Shown: positions 1-8,877, counted from the stretch's first letter. The stretch: DNA of 64,000 nt from Spirosoma utsteinense (GCF_014282275.1 NZ_VFIA01000011.1:1-64000), one strand, 5' to 3'. Notes: generated from the sequence alone by a model not told the origin. Translations and numbers: made by a program.

Positions 1-63
1 TTGCTGTAAGGCAACACATCGACGACGCAGGATTTCATATTCGATTTGCTTGTAGCTTGCCAT
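1..63 (-). CDS. Partial hypothetical protein (5' end only)
   Basis: An open frame reads off the left edge of the window on the minus strand from an ATG at 63. The visible residues begin MASYKQIEYEILRRR and contain no stop. It is divergent from the AraC-type regulator, with about 100 bases between them. Twenty-one residues are too few to assign a family. It is basic and predicted helical, but it could also be a chance frame. Confidence 0.35.
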   Translation of the reverse strand, partial: MASYKQIEYEILRRRCVALQQ

Positions 64-65
64 AG

Positions 66-119
66 TAATTACAAGTTACAATTATTACGACTCTACTCAC
101 GCATCAATAATTACGAGTT
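66..119. promoter_or_regulatory. Direct repeats upstream of AraC-type regulator
   Basis: TAATTACAAGTT at 66-77 recurs as TAATTACGAGTT at 108-119 (11 of 12 identical, 42 bases apart, about four helical turns). A weaker copy lies between them near 82-92. Two same-face direct repeats suit an AraC-family protein with two helix-turn-helix motifs. That this is an operator is inference from position only. Confidence 0.3.
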
Positions 120-160
120 TGTACTATTGCTGAACGTTTGCCACATACGGGCCTGTCCTC

Positions 161-1141
161 ATGATATTCGGCTTTACCGCTACATCCGATTTTGACTTTA
201 TGACTTATTTTGCCCGTCACATAGGGGCAACGGTTCATAACGACCTGCTGGTCATACCGGATTATCTGGGGCAGGGCTACATTCGCAAGCTAAGTTTCGG
301 GCCGGACTTTAAGATTACCATACACCGGTACTTGCTTAAGGAAGATCTTATCATCAAACGCAATACATCCGGCCAGGGAAATGACCTGATCACCGCCTTT
401 TTTTACAGCAATGAACAGGCCCTCGCAATCGCTTACAATGAGGATCACCAAATACTTTTTTCTCAGCGCGATGAGTCGGCTATCCAGGTTACTTCCAACG
501 ACCTTAGTTCGACCATTCGATTTCCTGCCCATCAACAGATTCATTATGTGGTTGTCGCCATAAAGCCACCCCGGTTAGGCGAATTATTAGCCGTCAGTGA
601 GCCCAATTCAGTACTCCAGACCATTATCGGAAACGGCAATTCCTTTCTTTTCTTCGAACGGATGGAAGCGGAGGCCAAACTCCTGCTTAAAAACATGGGG
701 GCCTTGGACATGAATGATCCCTTGAGCCACTTCTACATGCAAATCAAGGTGCAGGAACTGCTCTATCTGGTTTTTCATAAATTGGCTTTACGCGAAAATG
801 CTGCCCATCAAACGATAAACAGTGCGGATGCGGAACGACTCCTGTATATACGAAATGAGATCATCAGCGACCTGAGCGTACCGCCGGTAATTCGTGAGCT
901 AGCCCAGGTTGCTGCTATGAGCGAAACCAAACTGAAACAGCTTTTCAAGCAAACGTTTGGCACTACGATTTACAATTTTTACCAGCAAGCCCGAATGGAA
1001 GAAGCCGCCTTTCTCCTGAAACAGGGCAAGCATTCCGTTGGCGAGGTGGGGTATGAGCTGGGCTTTTCCAATCTGAGCCACTTCAGTAGACTATTTGAAA
1101 AGCATTATGGCCTGAACCCGAAGCGATACTCGTATTCGTAA
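161..1141 (+). CDS. AraC family transcriptional regulator
   Basis: A 326-residue protein. The C-terminal 100 residues form the two helix-turn-helix AraC DNA-binding domain: a first recognition region around SETKLKQLFKQTFG and the second around GYELGFSNLSHFSRLF, followed by the usual GLNPKRY ending. The N-terminal two thirds has no family I recognise and presumably senses a ligand or mediates dimerisation. The ATG at 161 gives a full-length product. The gene is convergent with the cupin gene (8 bases between stops) and next to two reductases, so control of redox or detoxification genes is plausible but inferred. Confidence 0.85.
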   Translation: MIFGFTATSDFDFMTYFARHIGATVHNDLLVIPDYLGQGYIRKLSFGPDFKITIHRYLLKEDLIIKRNTSGQGNDLITAFFYSNEQALAIAYNEDHQILFSQRDESAIQVTSNDLSSTIRFPAHQQIHYVVVAIKPPRLGELLAVSEPNSVLQTIIGNGNSFLFFERMEAEAKLLLKNMGALDMNDPLSHFYMQIKVQELLYLVFHKLALRENAAHQTINSADAERLLYIRNEIISDLSVPPVIRELAQVAAMSETKLKQLFKQTFGTTIYNFYQQARMEEAAFLLKQGKHSVGEVGYELGFSNLSHFSRLFEKHYGLNPKRYSYS

Positions 1142-1149
1142 GGCACTGT

Positions 1150-1647
1150 TTAGCCCAGATAATTAGGTGGAAAGACTTGCTGACCGTGCTTTTCGGCGGT
1201 ATCCTGTAGTTTTCTTATGGTATCTGCATCCAGCACTGGCGGAGGCAGGAACTGGCCGGTTGCAACGGGTTGGCCGATCTCCTCGAACAACATTTCCAGA
1301 CCGGCAGGCACCACGGTGCAAAGCAAATGGGCTGTTTGCGAGGTTTTATTCTTGAAGCTGTGTACCACGCCCCCTTTCGGAATGGTTATAAATGATCCTT
1401 TGGCCGCTACATATTGGCCAAATTCGGATTTGACCTCTATTTCGCCTTCGATCACATAAAACGATTCCTCGAAAGCCGCATGGGCGTGTGGTCCCGGTCC
1501 ACCACCGGGAGGTATTAGCATGTCAATCGTGGCGAAAGCGCCTGCTGTATCTTTTCCGCTTACCAGGATTCGGTAGGTGCTGCCACCAACAGAAACGCTT
1601 TTTCCCCCTTCAGGCGCTACAGTGATCGGTTTTTTGTGATTTTCCAT
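1150..1647 (-). CDS. Cupin domain protein
   Basis: A 165-residue single-domain cupin. The first cupin motif is visible as GPGPHAHAAFEESFYVIEGE, with the two His and one Glu metal ligands, and the second as PKGGVVHSF. Such small bicupin-like proteins bind a metal and act as dioxygenases, isomerases or ligand sensors; the substrate cannot be told from sequence. I use the ATG at 1647 (MENHKKP) rather than the upstream in-frame codon at 1716, which would add 23 atypical residues. It is divergent from the ene-reductase gene. Confidence 0.85.
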   Translation of the reverse strand: MENHKKPITVAPEGGKSVSVGGSTYRILVSGKDTAGAFATIDMLIPPGGGPGPHAHAAFEESFYVIEGEIEVKSEFGQYVAAKGSFITIPKGGVVHSFKNKTSQTAHLLCTVVPAGLEMLFEEIGQPVATGQFLPPPVLDADTIRKLQDTAEKHGQQVFPPNYLG

Positions 1648-1906
1648 GATGATTTGATTTAAATACCCCACAAAGCTCGGGCGCATAGCTAGTAGAAAAT
1701 ATCCCGATGAGACCATAAATCAGTCTTATCAGACAAACCGGATCATACAGCCCAAAGCTATATATACGAGTATGATAAGAACACCTGATTAGTACTGGCC
1801 CAGATTATCCTACCCTGTCGGATACGACTGTTTTTCTGGCTTTTTGCGCTATTTACAGTTCGTTATAAGGCCCACCTTTGCCGTATCAAACGTAAAACAC
1901 ACGGCA

Positions 1907-2991
1907 ATGAAAAAATTAATGATGCCTTTTACTAAAGGCTCCCTTCAGTTGAAAAACCACGTTGTAATGGCCCCGATGACGCGCAGCCGTGCGCAGAACA
2001 ATCTACCTAATGAAGGGATGGCTACCTATTACAAGCAACGTTCTGTGCTGGCTTGATCGTGACCGAAGGGACCTCCCCCAGTCCTGAAGGGCTGGGTTAT
2101 CCACGCATTCCGGGCATTTTTTCCGAAGCCCAGGTCGAAGGTTGGAAAGCCGTTACGAAGGGGGTACATGAGGGCGGTTCCAAGATATTCGTCCAGTTGA
2201 TGCATACCGGACGGATCGCCCATACGGCTAATCTACCGGAAGGCTATCAACCGGTAGGTCTCTCTGGCAGTAAAGCGGCAGGGGAAATCTTTACCGACAC
2301 CGCAGGTATGCAGGAATATTCCAGGCCGGTAGCCCTGGATGCGCAAGGCATAGCTACTGTAGTCAATTACTTTGTAAAAGCCGCCCAGAACGCTATCAGA
2401 GCTGGTTTTGATGGGGTGGAACTCCACGGTGCCAATGGGTACCTGTTGGAGCAATCGTTAAATCCCCATGTCAATACCCGTACGGATAATTATGGCGGAA
2501 GCATCCAGAATCGGAGCCGCTTAATCCTGGAGATTGCCGAGAAGATAGCCGGTGCGATCGGCCCCGAAAAGGTTGGTTTGCGCATATCGCCGTACGCTAC
2601 GCTAAGCGATATGCCACCGTACGACGAGGCCGCCGTACACCAGACGTATGCCTACCTGAGTGGCGAATTGAACCGTCTGGGCATTGGGTACATTCACGTT
2701 TCCGACAATCCTTCGATACCACAGAAAACGCATCAGGCGATCCGCAGCGCCTTTTCCAATACACTTATTTACTGTAACGGGCTAATTGCGGAAACCGCCG
2801 AAGCGAAATTACAGGACGGATCGGCCGATCTGGTGGCCTTTGGCAGAAGCTTCCTGTCTAACCCGGATTTCATGAGCAGGATCGAAAAAGACGCCCCGCT
2901 CAATGAGGTGGATTATCTAACCTTATATACTCCTGGTACGCAAGGGTACACCGATTATCCTGTATTAGAAGACTCAACACAACTCGTATAG
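1907..2991 (+). pseudogene. Old Yellow Enzyme family ene-reductase, frameshifted
   Basis: Together two frames encode a full-length (about 360 residue) NADH:flavin oxidoreductase of the NemA/OYE group, an FMN enzyme that reduces activated alkenes or nitro compounds. The N-terminal frame (ATG 1907) runs through MAPMTRSRAQ and stops at TGA 2054-2056. The rest continues in the -1 frame from about 2047 (AGLIVTEGTSPSPEG) and contains HGANGYL with the substrate-binding His and Asn, then TDNYGGSIQNRSR. One missing base near 2045 explains the break; there is no homopolymer there. It is either a recent inactivating deletion or a sequence error. The MDR reductase gene follows 66 bases downstream. Confidence 0.8.
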
Positions 2992-3057
2992 CCCGTCACC
3001 AGGCCTGGTGCTTTTTCTATGGCTGGGCTTTTTGTTCAACTTAACATTTCAACCATC

Positions 3058-3999
3058 ATGAGAAAAGTAATGTATAACCAGTTTGGCGACGAAAGCGTGC
3101 TGAATATAATTGAGCAAGCGGTGCCAACTATTGAGAAGGATCAACTCCTAATTCGGGTAAAAGCGGTTTCCATTAATCCTCTGGATTGGAAGGTGTATGG
3201 TGGAGAAATGAAATTGATGTCAGGGTCTAAATTCCCTAAGTCGGTGGGCATCGATTTCTCGGGTATTGTTGAACAAACTGGCAGCGCCGTTACCCGCTTT
3301 ACCGCTGGTGATGCGGTCATTGGCTTACTGGACGTATTTAAAGGTGGTGCCCTGGCCGACTACATTTCGGTTAAAGTGACTGATATTGCCCCAAAACCGG
3401 TCAAAATCTCGTTCGAGCAGGCAGCGGCCCTACCCGTAACCGGACTATCAGCCCTCCAGATCATTGATCAACTAGCCGCCGTCGGCGCTAACCAGGACGT
3501 GTTGATCAACGGGGCTACCGGTGGGATTGGTGTGTTTGCGGTGCAGATTGCGAAAAAACGCGGTGCCAGGGTGACAGCGGTTGTCAGTACGAAAGGCATT
3601 GCAGAGGCAAAAAAATGGGGCGCGGATATGGTTGTCGACTATACAAAGCAACCCATTCAGCTTCTGACTCAGAAGTTCGATGTGATTATTGATCTATCCA
3701 CTAAGCTGTCATTTACCAAAGCAAAGAGCCTGATGAAGCCAAAAGCGGTCTTTGTCAGTACGCTACCTTCTCCTTTGGCGCTCATTTCCTCCTTCATCAA
3801 TAATCTCTTTTCTGGACAAAAACATAAAATTCTGATCGTGAAACCGACCGCTCAAGGGCTTAACACGTTAACGAAACTAGCCGAAGCTGACCTGCAAATC
3901 GTCTTGGACAAGACGTATCCCCTCACTAACGTTAGGGACGCCTACGGGGAAGCTCGTCGGGGTAAACTTATTGGAAAGTCAGTAATTGTTCTGGATTGA
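3058..3999 (+). CDS. NAD(P)-dependent alcohol dehydrogenase / quinone oxidoreductase (MDR family)
   Basis: A 313-residue medium-chain reductase of the zinc-independent quinone-reductase type. The N-terminal GroES-like fold carries VKAVSINPLDWKVYGG and GIDFSGIVEQTG. The Rossmann domain begins at GATGGIGVFAVQIAKKRGA. The catalytic zinc-binding Cys/His set of classical alcohol dehydrogenases is absent. I choose the ATG at 3058 (MRKVMYNQFG) over 3019 because it aligns with the family start. It is probably co-transcribed with the upstream ene-reductase and probably reduces enones or quinones; the exact substrate is unknown. Confidence 0.85.
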   Translation: MRKVMYNQFGDESVLNIIEQAVPTIEKDQLLIRVKAVSINPLDWKVYGGEMKLMSGSKFPKSVGIDFSGIVEQTGSAVTRFTAGDAVIGLLDVFKGGALADYISVKVTDIAPKPVKISFEQAAALPVTGLSALQIIDQLAAVGANQDVLINGATGGIGVFAVQIAKKRGARVTAVVSTKGIAEAKKWGADMVVDYTKQPIQLLTQKFDVIIDLSTKLSFTKAKSLMKPKAVFVSTLPSPLALISSFINNLFSGQKHKILIVKPTAQGLNTLTKLAEADLQIVLDKTYPLTNVRDAYGEARRGKLIGKSVIVLD

Positions 4000-4564
4000 C
4001 GTCAGACCTGGCAGCTGAAATTCTGCTAAGTGCAAAGGATTGGAACCAGGTTAATCGGTATGTAACTGTCATGTCGGCAGAGTGTCTGGGATAGACGAAA
4101 CAAACGTATGTTACGGAATGTGTTTGACAGTTATTAAAACTGATTTAGTCGAACGATACCTTTCGCTTACCCAAAAAAGCGTTCAGTTAAACGTCGGATT
4201 CATATACTGACAAATCACTCATACAAGAACCGAAAACAACACCTTCGGTAAAAATGATAATGTTTGGTCTGCCAGTGGTTACATCCTAACCCGGCAAGAT
4301 GTGAAGGTTTGGTTGTAGCAATCCAGTTAATTGATAAATTCTTTCAATTAATAGGACGTATTTAATCCTTTACGTACTTTTGACACAAAGGATTATTTGA
4401 CCCTCTACTCCTGTATGATCGATTCTTGATTGACACGTCCAGTTCACAGGTAGCCTGGCGGCATTTTGTACACCCGTATTGTTAAGGGTCAATCCGTTTA
4501 TGCCTGAACTAATGCGCTGGTCACTTAATTGAATCGCACGCTGCGTCGACCAACTCTTGTGCTC
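4000..4564. other. Long intergenic region without recognised gene
   Basis: About 565 bases separate the MDR reductase from the amidohydrolase. No frame here shows convincing coding character. The only signal I can name is a TACTTTTG at 4375-4382. No strong hairpin follows the reductase gene. Confidence 0.4.
4375..4382 (+). promoter_or_regulatory. Candidate -7 element for the amidohydrolase-esterase operon
   Basis: TACTTTTG is a full match to the Bacteroidota -7 consensus TAnnTTTG. No TTG lies 19-21 bases upstream, so only half of the promoter is visible. It would give an untranslated leader of about 175 bases before the ATG at 4565, which is long. Confidence 0.3.
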
Positions 4565-5554
4565 ATGAAACTTCTTGCCCATTTCTTGCTCGGTTGCCTG
4601 CTGACGGGTGCGGCTACCGCTCAAACCACTCCGCCCCGCCGACCCCTTCCCATTATTGACGTACACGTACATGCCATGCGGGTTAGTCCCAGTGCCAGTG
4701 AAATGTGTCCCTGGTTTTTGAAGGATATGCCCGGCAGCGATCCGACCAAACCAACGCCTTTCATGGCTTTCCTACAATCAGATTGCGTGGCTCCCTTACA
4801 ACCAGCCAAATCCGACAAGGAAATGCAAGCGGCCTTGTTGGAGACGATGAACCGGCTGAATATGACCATTATCGCTTCCGGAGACCCCCTCATTTTACAC
4901 AATTGGAAAAAGGCGGCACCCGATCGGGTCATTGCCAGTATTGGTATTAGTTCACCCGACCAGATGAGTGTAGCTGCTTTTGAAGACTCGCTTTCGTCCG
5001 GCTTCTACAAGGTAATGGGCGAGGTGGCCCCCCAGTATCAGGGTCTCTCCCCGAGCGATCCGTCGCTGGATGGCTATTTTGCGGTAGCTGAAAAGCTAGC
5101 TGTTCCCGTCGGCATTCACATGGGAACAGGCGGAAACGGTATGGCCAATCTCACCCAGGCGAAGTACCGGGCCTCGCTGGGTCGACCCTTTCTATTGGAG
5201 GACGTATTGGCCCGGCATCCCAAATTGAAGATATGGGTGATGCACGCGGGCTACCCCATGGCCGATGAGATGATTGCGCTGATGGGTGCCAATGCCTACG
5301 TGTATGTCGATCTGGCCGGGTTCATCTGGAGTTATCCTCAGGCCGAAATTCATGCCTACCTAAAACGGTTGGTGCAGGCTGGATTTGGCAAACGAATCAT
5401 GTACGGCACTGATTTTATGATCTGGCCTAAGTTGTTCGAAACGTCACTCAGCGTCATTGAGAATGCGGATTACCTTTCGTTTGAGCAAAAACGCGACATA
5501 TTATTCAATAATGCTGTTCGCTTTTTTCGGTTAGATGCCAGCAAATTCAAGTAA
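4565..5554 (+). CDS. Secreted amidohydrolase family protein
   Basis: A 329-residue amidohydrolase-2-type TIM-barrel hydrolase. The ATG at 4565 is chosen because it starts a clean signal peptide (MKLLAHFLLGC... with cleavage after TAQ, about residue 20). Metal ligands are visible as DVHVH near the mature N terminus, then GIHMGTGG, VMHAGYP and YGTDFMIWP with the late Asp. The family hydrolyses or decarboxylates cyclic or amide substrates. The periplasmic location and the esterase gene 27 bases downstream suggest the two process an extracellular compound; the substrate is not known. Confidence 0.8.
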   Translation: MKLLAHFLLGCLLTGAATAQTTPPRRPLPIIDVHVHAMRVSPSASEMCPWFLKDMPGSDPTKPTPFMAFLQSDCVAPLQPAKSDKEMQAALLETMNRLNMTIIASGDPLILHNWKKAAPDRVIASIGISSPDQMSVAAFEDSLSSGFYKVMGEVAPQYQGLSPSDPSLDGYFAVAEKLAVPVGIHMGTGGNGMANLTQAKYRASLGRPFLLEDVLARHPKLKIWVMHAGYPMADEMIALMGANAYVYVDLAGFIWSYPQAEIHAYLKRLVQAGFGKRIMYGTDFMIWPKLFETSLSVIENADYLSFEQKRDILFNNAVRFFRLDASKFK

Positions 5555-5581
5555 CCTTCACCCTAAATAAAGACGGAACGA

Positions 5582-6739
5582 ATGAAACCCTCAACTCAGG
5601 CCCAACACGTTATGCTGCTATGGGCTACGCTGATTTCGGTAGGGGCTTTAGCCCAGTTGCCAACCCGGACGCCAACGCCAAACGATACCTTACAATCGCC
5701 CAGGGTACTCACCGATAAGCGGGTGATGATCCAGATTTATGCCCCTAAAGCGGATGAAGTAACCGTAGGGGGTGACTTTTTGTCGGGCAACAAGCCCCTT
5801 AGCCTGACCAAAAATGAACAGGGTGTCTGGTCGGTACTAATTGGTCCGTTGCGGCCCGATTATTACGCCTACACGTTGACCGTAGATGGCGTGCGGACCA
5901 TGGACCCCAAAAACCCAATAGTCAAACAGGGCATCAGCAGTTTGGAAAACATGATGGCGGTGCCGGGTCCTGAAACGGGCTTTGAGGATAATCGGTCGGT
6001 GCCGCATGGCGAGGTGCGGGAAGTCTGGTACCCATCGAACACATTGGGTATGTTGCGCCGGATGCACGTGTATACCCCACCGGGTTACGAAAAAGGAACG
6101 GACAAGTACCCGGTTTTTTATTTGTTGCACGGGGGAGGAGATGATGATTCGGGTTGGAACACCATCGGTCGGTCAGGCTTCATCCTCGATAATCTGATTG
6201 CGGCTGGCAAGGCCAAACCGATGATTGTCGTTATGCCCAATGGGAGCATGCCCTTGCCTGCTCAAACCGGTATGCCCGATGCGCAAACAATGAATCGGGT
6301 GCGGGACTTGTTTTCCGCTGAGCTATTGAAGGAGATCATGCCTACTGTCGAGAAAAATTACCGTAGTTTAACCACTCCCCAAAATCGGGCTATTGCCGGT
6401 CTGTCGATGGGTGGCTTTCAAACACTGGACGTCACGTTGACTCACCCTGAATTGTTCAACTACGTCGGCGTATTTAGTTCGGGTTTCTTCGGTGCTGCCG
6501 CCGATGAGGCCGATAGCAAGTACGCAAAAGCATTGAACGACCCTGCTTTTAACAAGGGTAAAAAACTGTTCTGGATTGGAATTGGTAAGGACGATTTTGT
6601 AATGGAGTCCAACAAAAAAACGCTGGCTTTACTCGACAAACACCAGATCAAGTATCAGTACAAAGAAAGCACCGGGGGCCATACCTGGATCAACTGGCGG
6701 CAATACCTCAATGAATACACGCCCCTGTTATTCAGGTAA
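5582..6739 (+). CDS. Secreted esterase with N-terminal E-set/CBM48-like domain
   Basis: A 385-residue protein with a signal peptide ending near GALAQ. Residues of about 40-125 resemble the E-set/CBM48-like domain of Bacteroidota esterases ([24 protein letters not shown]). The rest is an esterase-D/CE1 alpha/beta-hydrolase with [13 protein letters not shown] at the oxyanion hole, nucleophile [10 protein letters not shown] and a late His in [11 protein letters not shown]1 relatives release ferulate or acetate from xylan. It is the second gene of a two-gene operon with the amidohydrolase and is followed by a perfect stem-loop. Confidence 0.85.
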   Translation: MKPSTQAQHVMLLWATLISVGALAQLPTRTPTPNDTLQSPRVLTDKRVMIQIYAPKADEVTVGGDFLSGNKPLSLTKNEQGVWSVLIGPLRPDYYAYTLTVDGVRTMDPKNPIVKQGISSLENMMAVPGPETGFEDNRSVPHGEVREVWYPSNTLGMLRRMHVYTPPGYEKGTDKYPVFYLLHGGGDDDSGWNTIGRSGFILDNLIAAGKAKPMIVVMPNGSMPLPAQTGMPDAQTMNRVRDLFSAELLKEIMPTVEKNYRSLTTPQNRAIAGLSMGGFQTLDVTLTHPELFNYVGVFSSGFFGAAADEADSKYAKALNDPAFNKGKKLFWIGIGKDDFVMESNKKTLALLDKHQIKYQYKESTGGHTWINWRQYLNEYTPLLFR

Positions 6740-6787
6740 CCAGGAGTCCTTCATGATAGATATTGACCATACGCCTGAAATAATAAT

Positions 6788-6830
6788 CAGACAGCGGTCG
6801 GTTCAAGTCAGATGAACCGACCGCTGTCTG
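6788..6830 (+). terminator. Stem-loop terminator after the esterase gene
   Basis: A perfect 18-bp inverted repeat (6788-6805 with 6813-6830, beginning CAGACAGCGG) encloses a 7-base loop. It begins 48 bases after the esterase stop and directly abuts the IS3 relic. There is no clear T-run. Confidence 0.7.
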
Positions 6831-6831
6831 A

Positions 6832-7350
6832 TTCGGGTAAACGACCGACTCATCTCATGATTACCCAGTAGCTAGAAATCTGTTAAACAGAGAGTTTACT
6901 GCTATTAAGCCAGGCCAGCATCGGAGCGCTGAAGCGATGGGTGTCCGATATTACGACACGGGCCACCCCGCTACATTCCCATCTGCGAAGGCTGGCTATA
7001 CCTGACAACCGTGCTGGATCTGGCAGATCGAAAGGTGATCGGCTGAGCCTTGAGCACTAACCTAAAAGCCATTGACACGAGCATAGCTGCGTGACCTATG
7101 GTCGTCAACAACAGATGAATAGAGGGACAAATTTTCTTTCCTCGCTCCGCCGACCCGGTCAGATCGTGGCGTCCAGTACGCTTGCACTGAATTTCGGGAG
7201 CATTTAAAAGGATTGCCAGTTGTACAGAGCATGATCGGGTTGCCGGAGCAGCCGTAAAGGCAACTGTCGCTTCGGCGCTCCGAGGGGATAATGCTGTGGT
7301 GGAGAGCTTTTTCAAAACATTCAAGCCTGAATTATCAGACTACCGCTCAA
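6832..7350 (+). pseudogene. Decayed IS3-family transposase (orfB) with five 16-base insertions
   Basis: This is the catalytic DDE part of an IS3-family orfB. Readable pieces in order are [71 protein letters not shown] and DNAVVESFFKTFKPEL. The reading phase moves by +1 at five places. Each shift equals one 16-base insertion, at about 6920-6935, 6955-6970, 7141-7156, 7234-7249 and 7268-7283. With those removed the frame is continuous from 6841 to about 7341, apart from three TGA codons at 7044, 7092 and 7116. The N-terminal orfB part, orfA and both terminal inverted repeats are missing. The element cannot move. Confidence 0.85.
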
Positions 7351-7420
7351 CAAGAATCATATTTTTACACCTCCCCAATGGCAGCCTGAGAAAATCTCCA
7401 GTATACTGTTGCACGTCCAC
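7351..7420. other. Unassigned end of IS relic
   Basis: Downstream of the recognisable transposase end, about 70 bases carry no clear gene. A weak resemblance to the HSSLGYKSP-type C terminus of IS3 transposases suggests the relic may reach about 7400 after a deletion. Confidence 0.25.
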
Positions 7421-7723
7421 CTAGCAGGAAGGGCTCTGTTGGCACCGGCGTAAATACTCAAGCAGATCAAAAGGGCGCCGGCTTAAAAAATGATCGGTTA
7501 GCAAAGCCACATCTGCTTCATATTGCCTGTACTCGTCCAATGTATTACACTCATCCAGCAAGACCCGTTCATAGGCCCCCTGCATCCGCTCAATATGCGT
7601 GGCTAGATGCGCATACATGGCTTTCCAAAACAACATCTCTACTTCAAGTATTGATTTATCCTGCCTGTCAATACCAAGCAAGGGACAGGCAGTCAGCATC
7701 GAATCGAACGAATAAGCTATCAT
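7421..7723 (-). CDS. Hypothetical protein
   Basis: A frame of about 100 residues with ordinary amino-acid composition and no recognised domain. It is probably helical (EVEMLFWKAMYAHLATHIERM). I use the ATG at 7723 (MIAYSFDSM). The frame extends to a TTG at 7819, but those first codons lie inside the hairpin that follows the ferritin-like gene, so that start is unlikely. It lies downstream of, and on the same strand as, the YciE/YciF-like gene. It may be a narrowly distributed protein or a chance frame. Confidence 0.45.
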   Translation of the reverse strand: MIAYSFDSMLTACPLLGIDRQDKSILEVEMLFWKAMYAHLATHIERMQGAYERVLLDECNTLDEYRQYEADVALLTDHFLSRRPFDLLEYLRRCQQSPSC

Positions 7724-7801
7724 AGACAAAGTTGTTACCCAAAGGAAACGCTTCTGGGCCGATTCAGCGCTAAGGTCAATTGAGCTTAGCCTGCTTAAGT
7801 T

Positions 7802-7842
7802 AGCAGGTGTAACACACAAGCTACTGTTTTGTTACACCTGCT
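7802..7842 (-). terminator. Hairpin after the YciE/YciF-like gene
   Basis: AGCAGGTGTAAC at 7802-7813 pairs perfectly with 7831-7842 across a 17-base loop. It starts 15 bases beyond the stop of the ferritin-like gene on the minus strand. No T-run follows, so it may be a terminator or a 3'-end processing or stability hairpin. Confidence 0.5.
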
Positions 7843-7856
7843 TAACTGCCTCTAAC

Positions 7857-8345
7857 TTAGGACTGGGCTGCCTTTTTATTCACCGAACTAGTCGCAATAT
7901 CCGTCAGCTTCTCATCAGTGGCTTTCTCCTCGTTCAAGGTTGTCTCCAACAGATCCGCGATCTGGGTTTGGCCCGCTTGCTGGGCCAGGGTCCGGGCCGT
8001 GCCATAAGAAGCAATCTCATAATGCTCCATCTTCTGAGCGGCACCAATAATGGCTGCATCGGCGACAGGTCCATCTTCCAGTTGATCCAATAAATCCTGG
8101 ACCTCTTCAACCAACCCCTGCATGGCCATGCACGTTTCGCCATCGGGCTCAATGCCCAGCTGCTCCGCAATCTGCTCCAGGCGGGTTACCTGCTCCTGGG
8201 TCTCTTGTTGATGGAGTTGAAAAGCTTGCCGAAGCTGCTCATTTTGAACCCGCTGGGCTAGTTGGGGCATGGCTTCCAGTGCTTGTTTCTCAGCGGAGTA
8301 CAGATCCTGGATCGTGTGTTCCATCAGTTCGTCCATTGTTTCCAT
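7857..8345 (-). CDS. Ferritin-like YciE/YciF (DUF892) protein
   Basis: A 162-residue protein matching the YciE/YciF family: four long helices of a ferritin-like bundle, beginning MDELMEHTIQDLYSAEKQAL. Glu/His positions typical of a di-metal site are seen in helices 1-2 and in EHYEIASYGTARTLAQQAG. Family members are stress-induced and often sit among general stress genes. The biochemical role is unsettled; dinuclear iron binding is known for relatives. A near-consensus -7 element (TTACTTTG, minus strand, about 8356-8363) lies just upstream of the start. Confidence 0.9.
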   Translation of the reverse strand: METMDELMEHTIQDLYSAEKQALEAMPQLAQRVQNEQLRQAFQLHQQETQEQVTRLEQIAEQLGIEPDGETCMAMQGLVEEVQDLLDQLEDGPVADAAIIGAAQKMEHYEIASYGTARTLAQQAGQTQIADLLETTLNEEKATDEKLTDIATSSVNKKAAQS

Positions 8346-8363
8346 AACGTATTGTCAAAGTAA

Positions 8364-8877
8364 GCTATACCTATCCATACAAGATAGGCTGGTGGAATAA
8401 CCTTCCATGAAGGGAGCCGTTTAGATGCCGATACGATAAGTGAGGAAATGGTCATACCGTTTTAAAGCGGAATGGACCATACGAGTACCCTGTTGGTTTG
8501 CTTGCAGTTTATCGCCCATAGCCTATACCGTCATATACTATACGTTTAACCGCATTGCAGCCAAGAGCTTACACATAACATTTGCAGCCAGGAAGAATTA
8601 GTCGCGAGACATACCCCCCCTATACTGGCAGTTCTCCGTCATTTCTTCAATGCCAAGATCCGTTAGTAAGCCTACCGATTTGCCGACGGCCTCAGTAGCC
8701 GTATGCCTGAGGATACAAGTTGACTTCAGCAACGATACCTCTCTCCTACTCTGCTATCGTTCAGTTAGACCTCCGCATTTGACACCTCGTCGTTACCGAC
8801 CGAGACGGTACAATTCGTAGCAGGCGTTCACTCAGGTGTGCGTACACTGGCTAATTTCGGTCAACGAAGGACCAGAG
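8364..8877. other. Intergenic region with no recognised gene
   Basis: About 500 bases between the DUF892 gene and the end of the HEAGH-protein gene. I find no coding frame with family resemblance, no strong inverted repeat and no RNA gene. It belongs to the gene-poor accessory stretch that starts with the IS relic. Confidence 0.35.

Noticed and set aside
2044-2056. Programmed ribosomal frameshift in the ene-reductase gene
   Set aside because: There is no slippery heptamer or downstream pseudoknot at the junction, and the OYE family is not known to use frameshifting. A single-base loss is simpler.
6971-7324. A 117-codon minus-strand open frame across the IS relic
   Set aside because: The plus strand carries the IS3 transposase homology; the minus frame is a by-product of the decayed gene.
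8581-8835. Possible gene remnant in the gap upstream of the HEAGH gene
   Set aside because: Short open stretches exist in several frames but none matches a family I recognise or shows coding composition.
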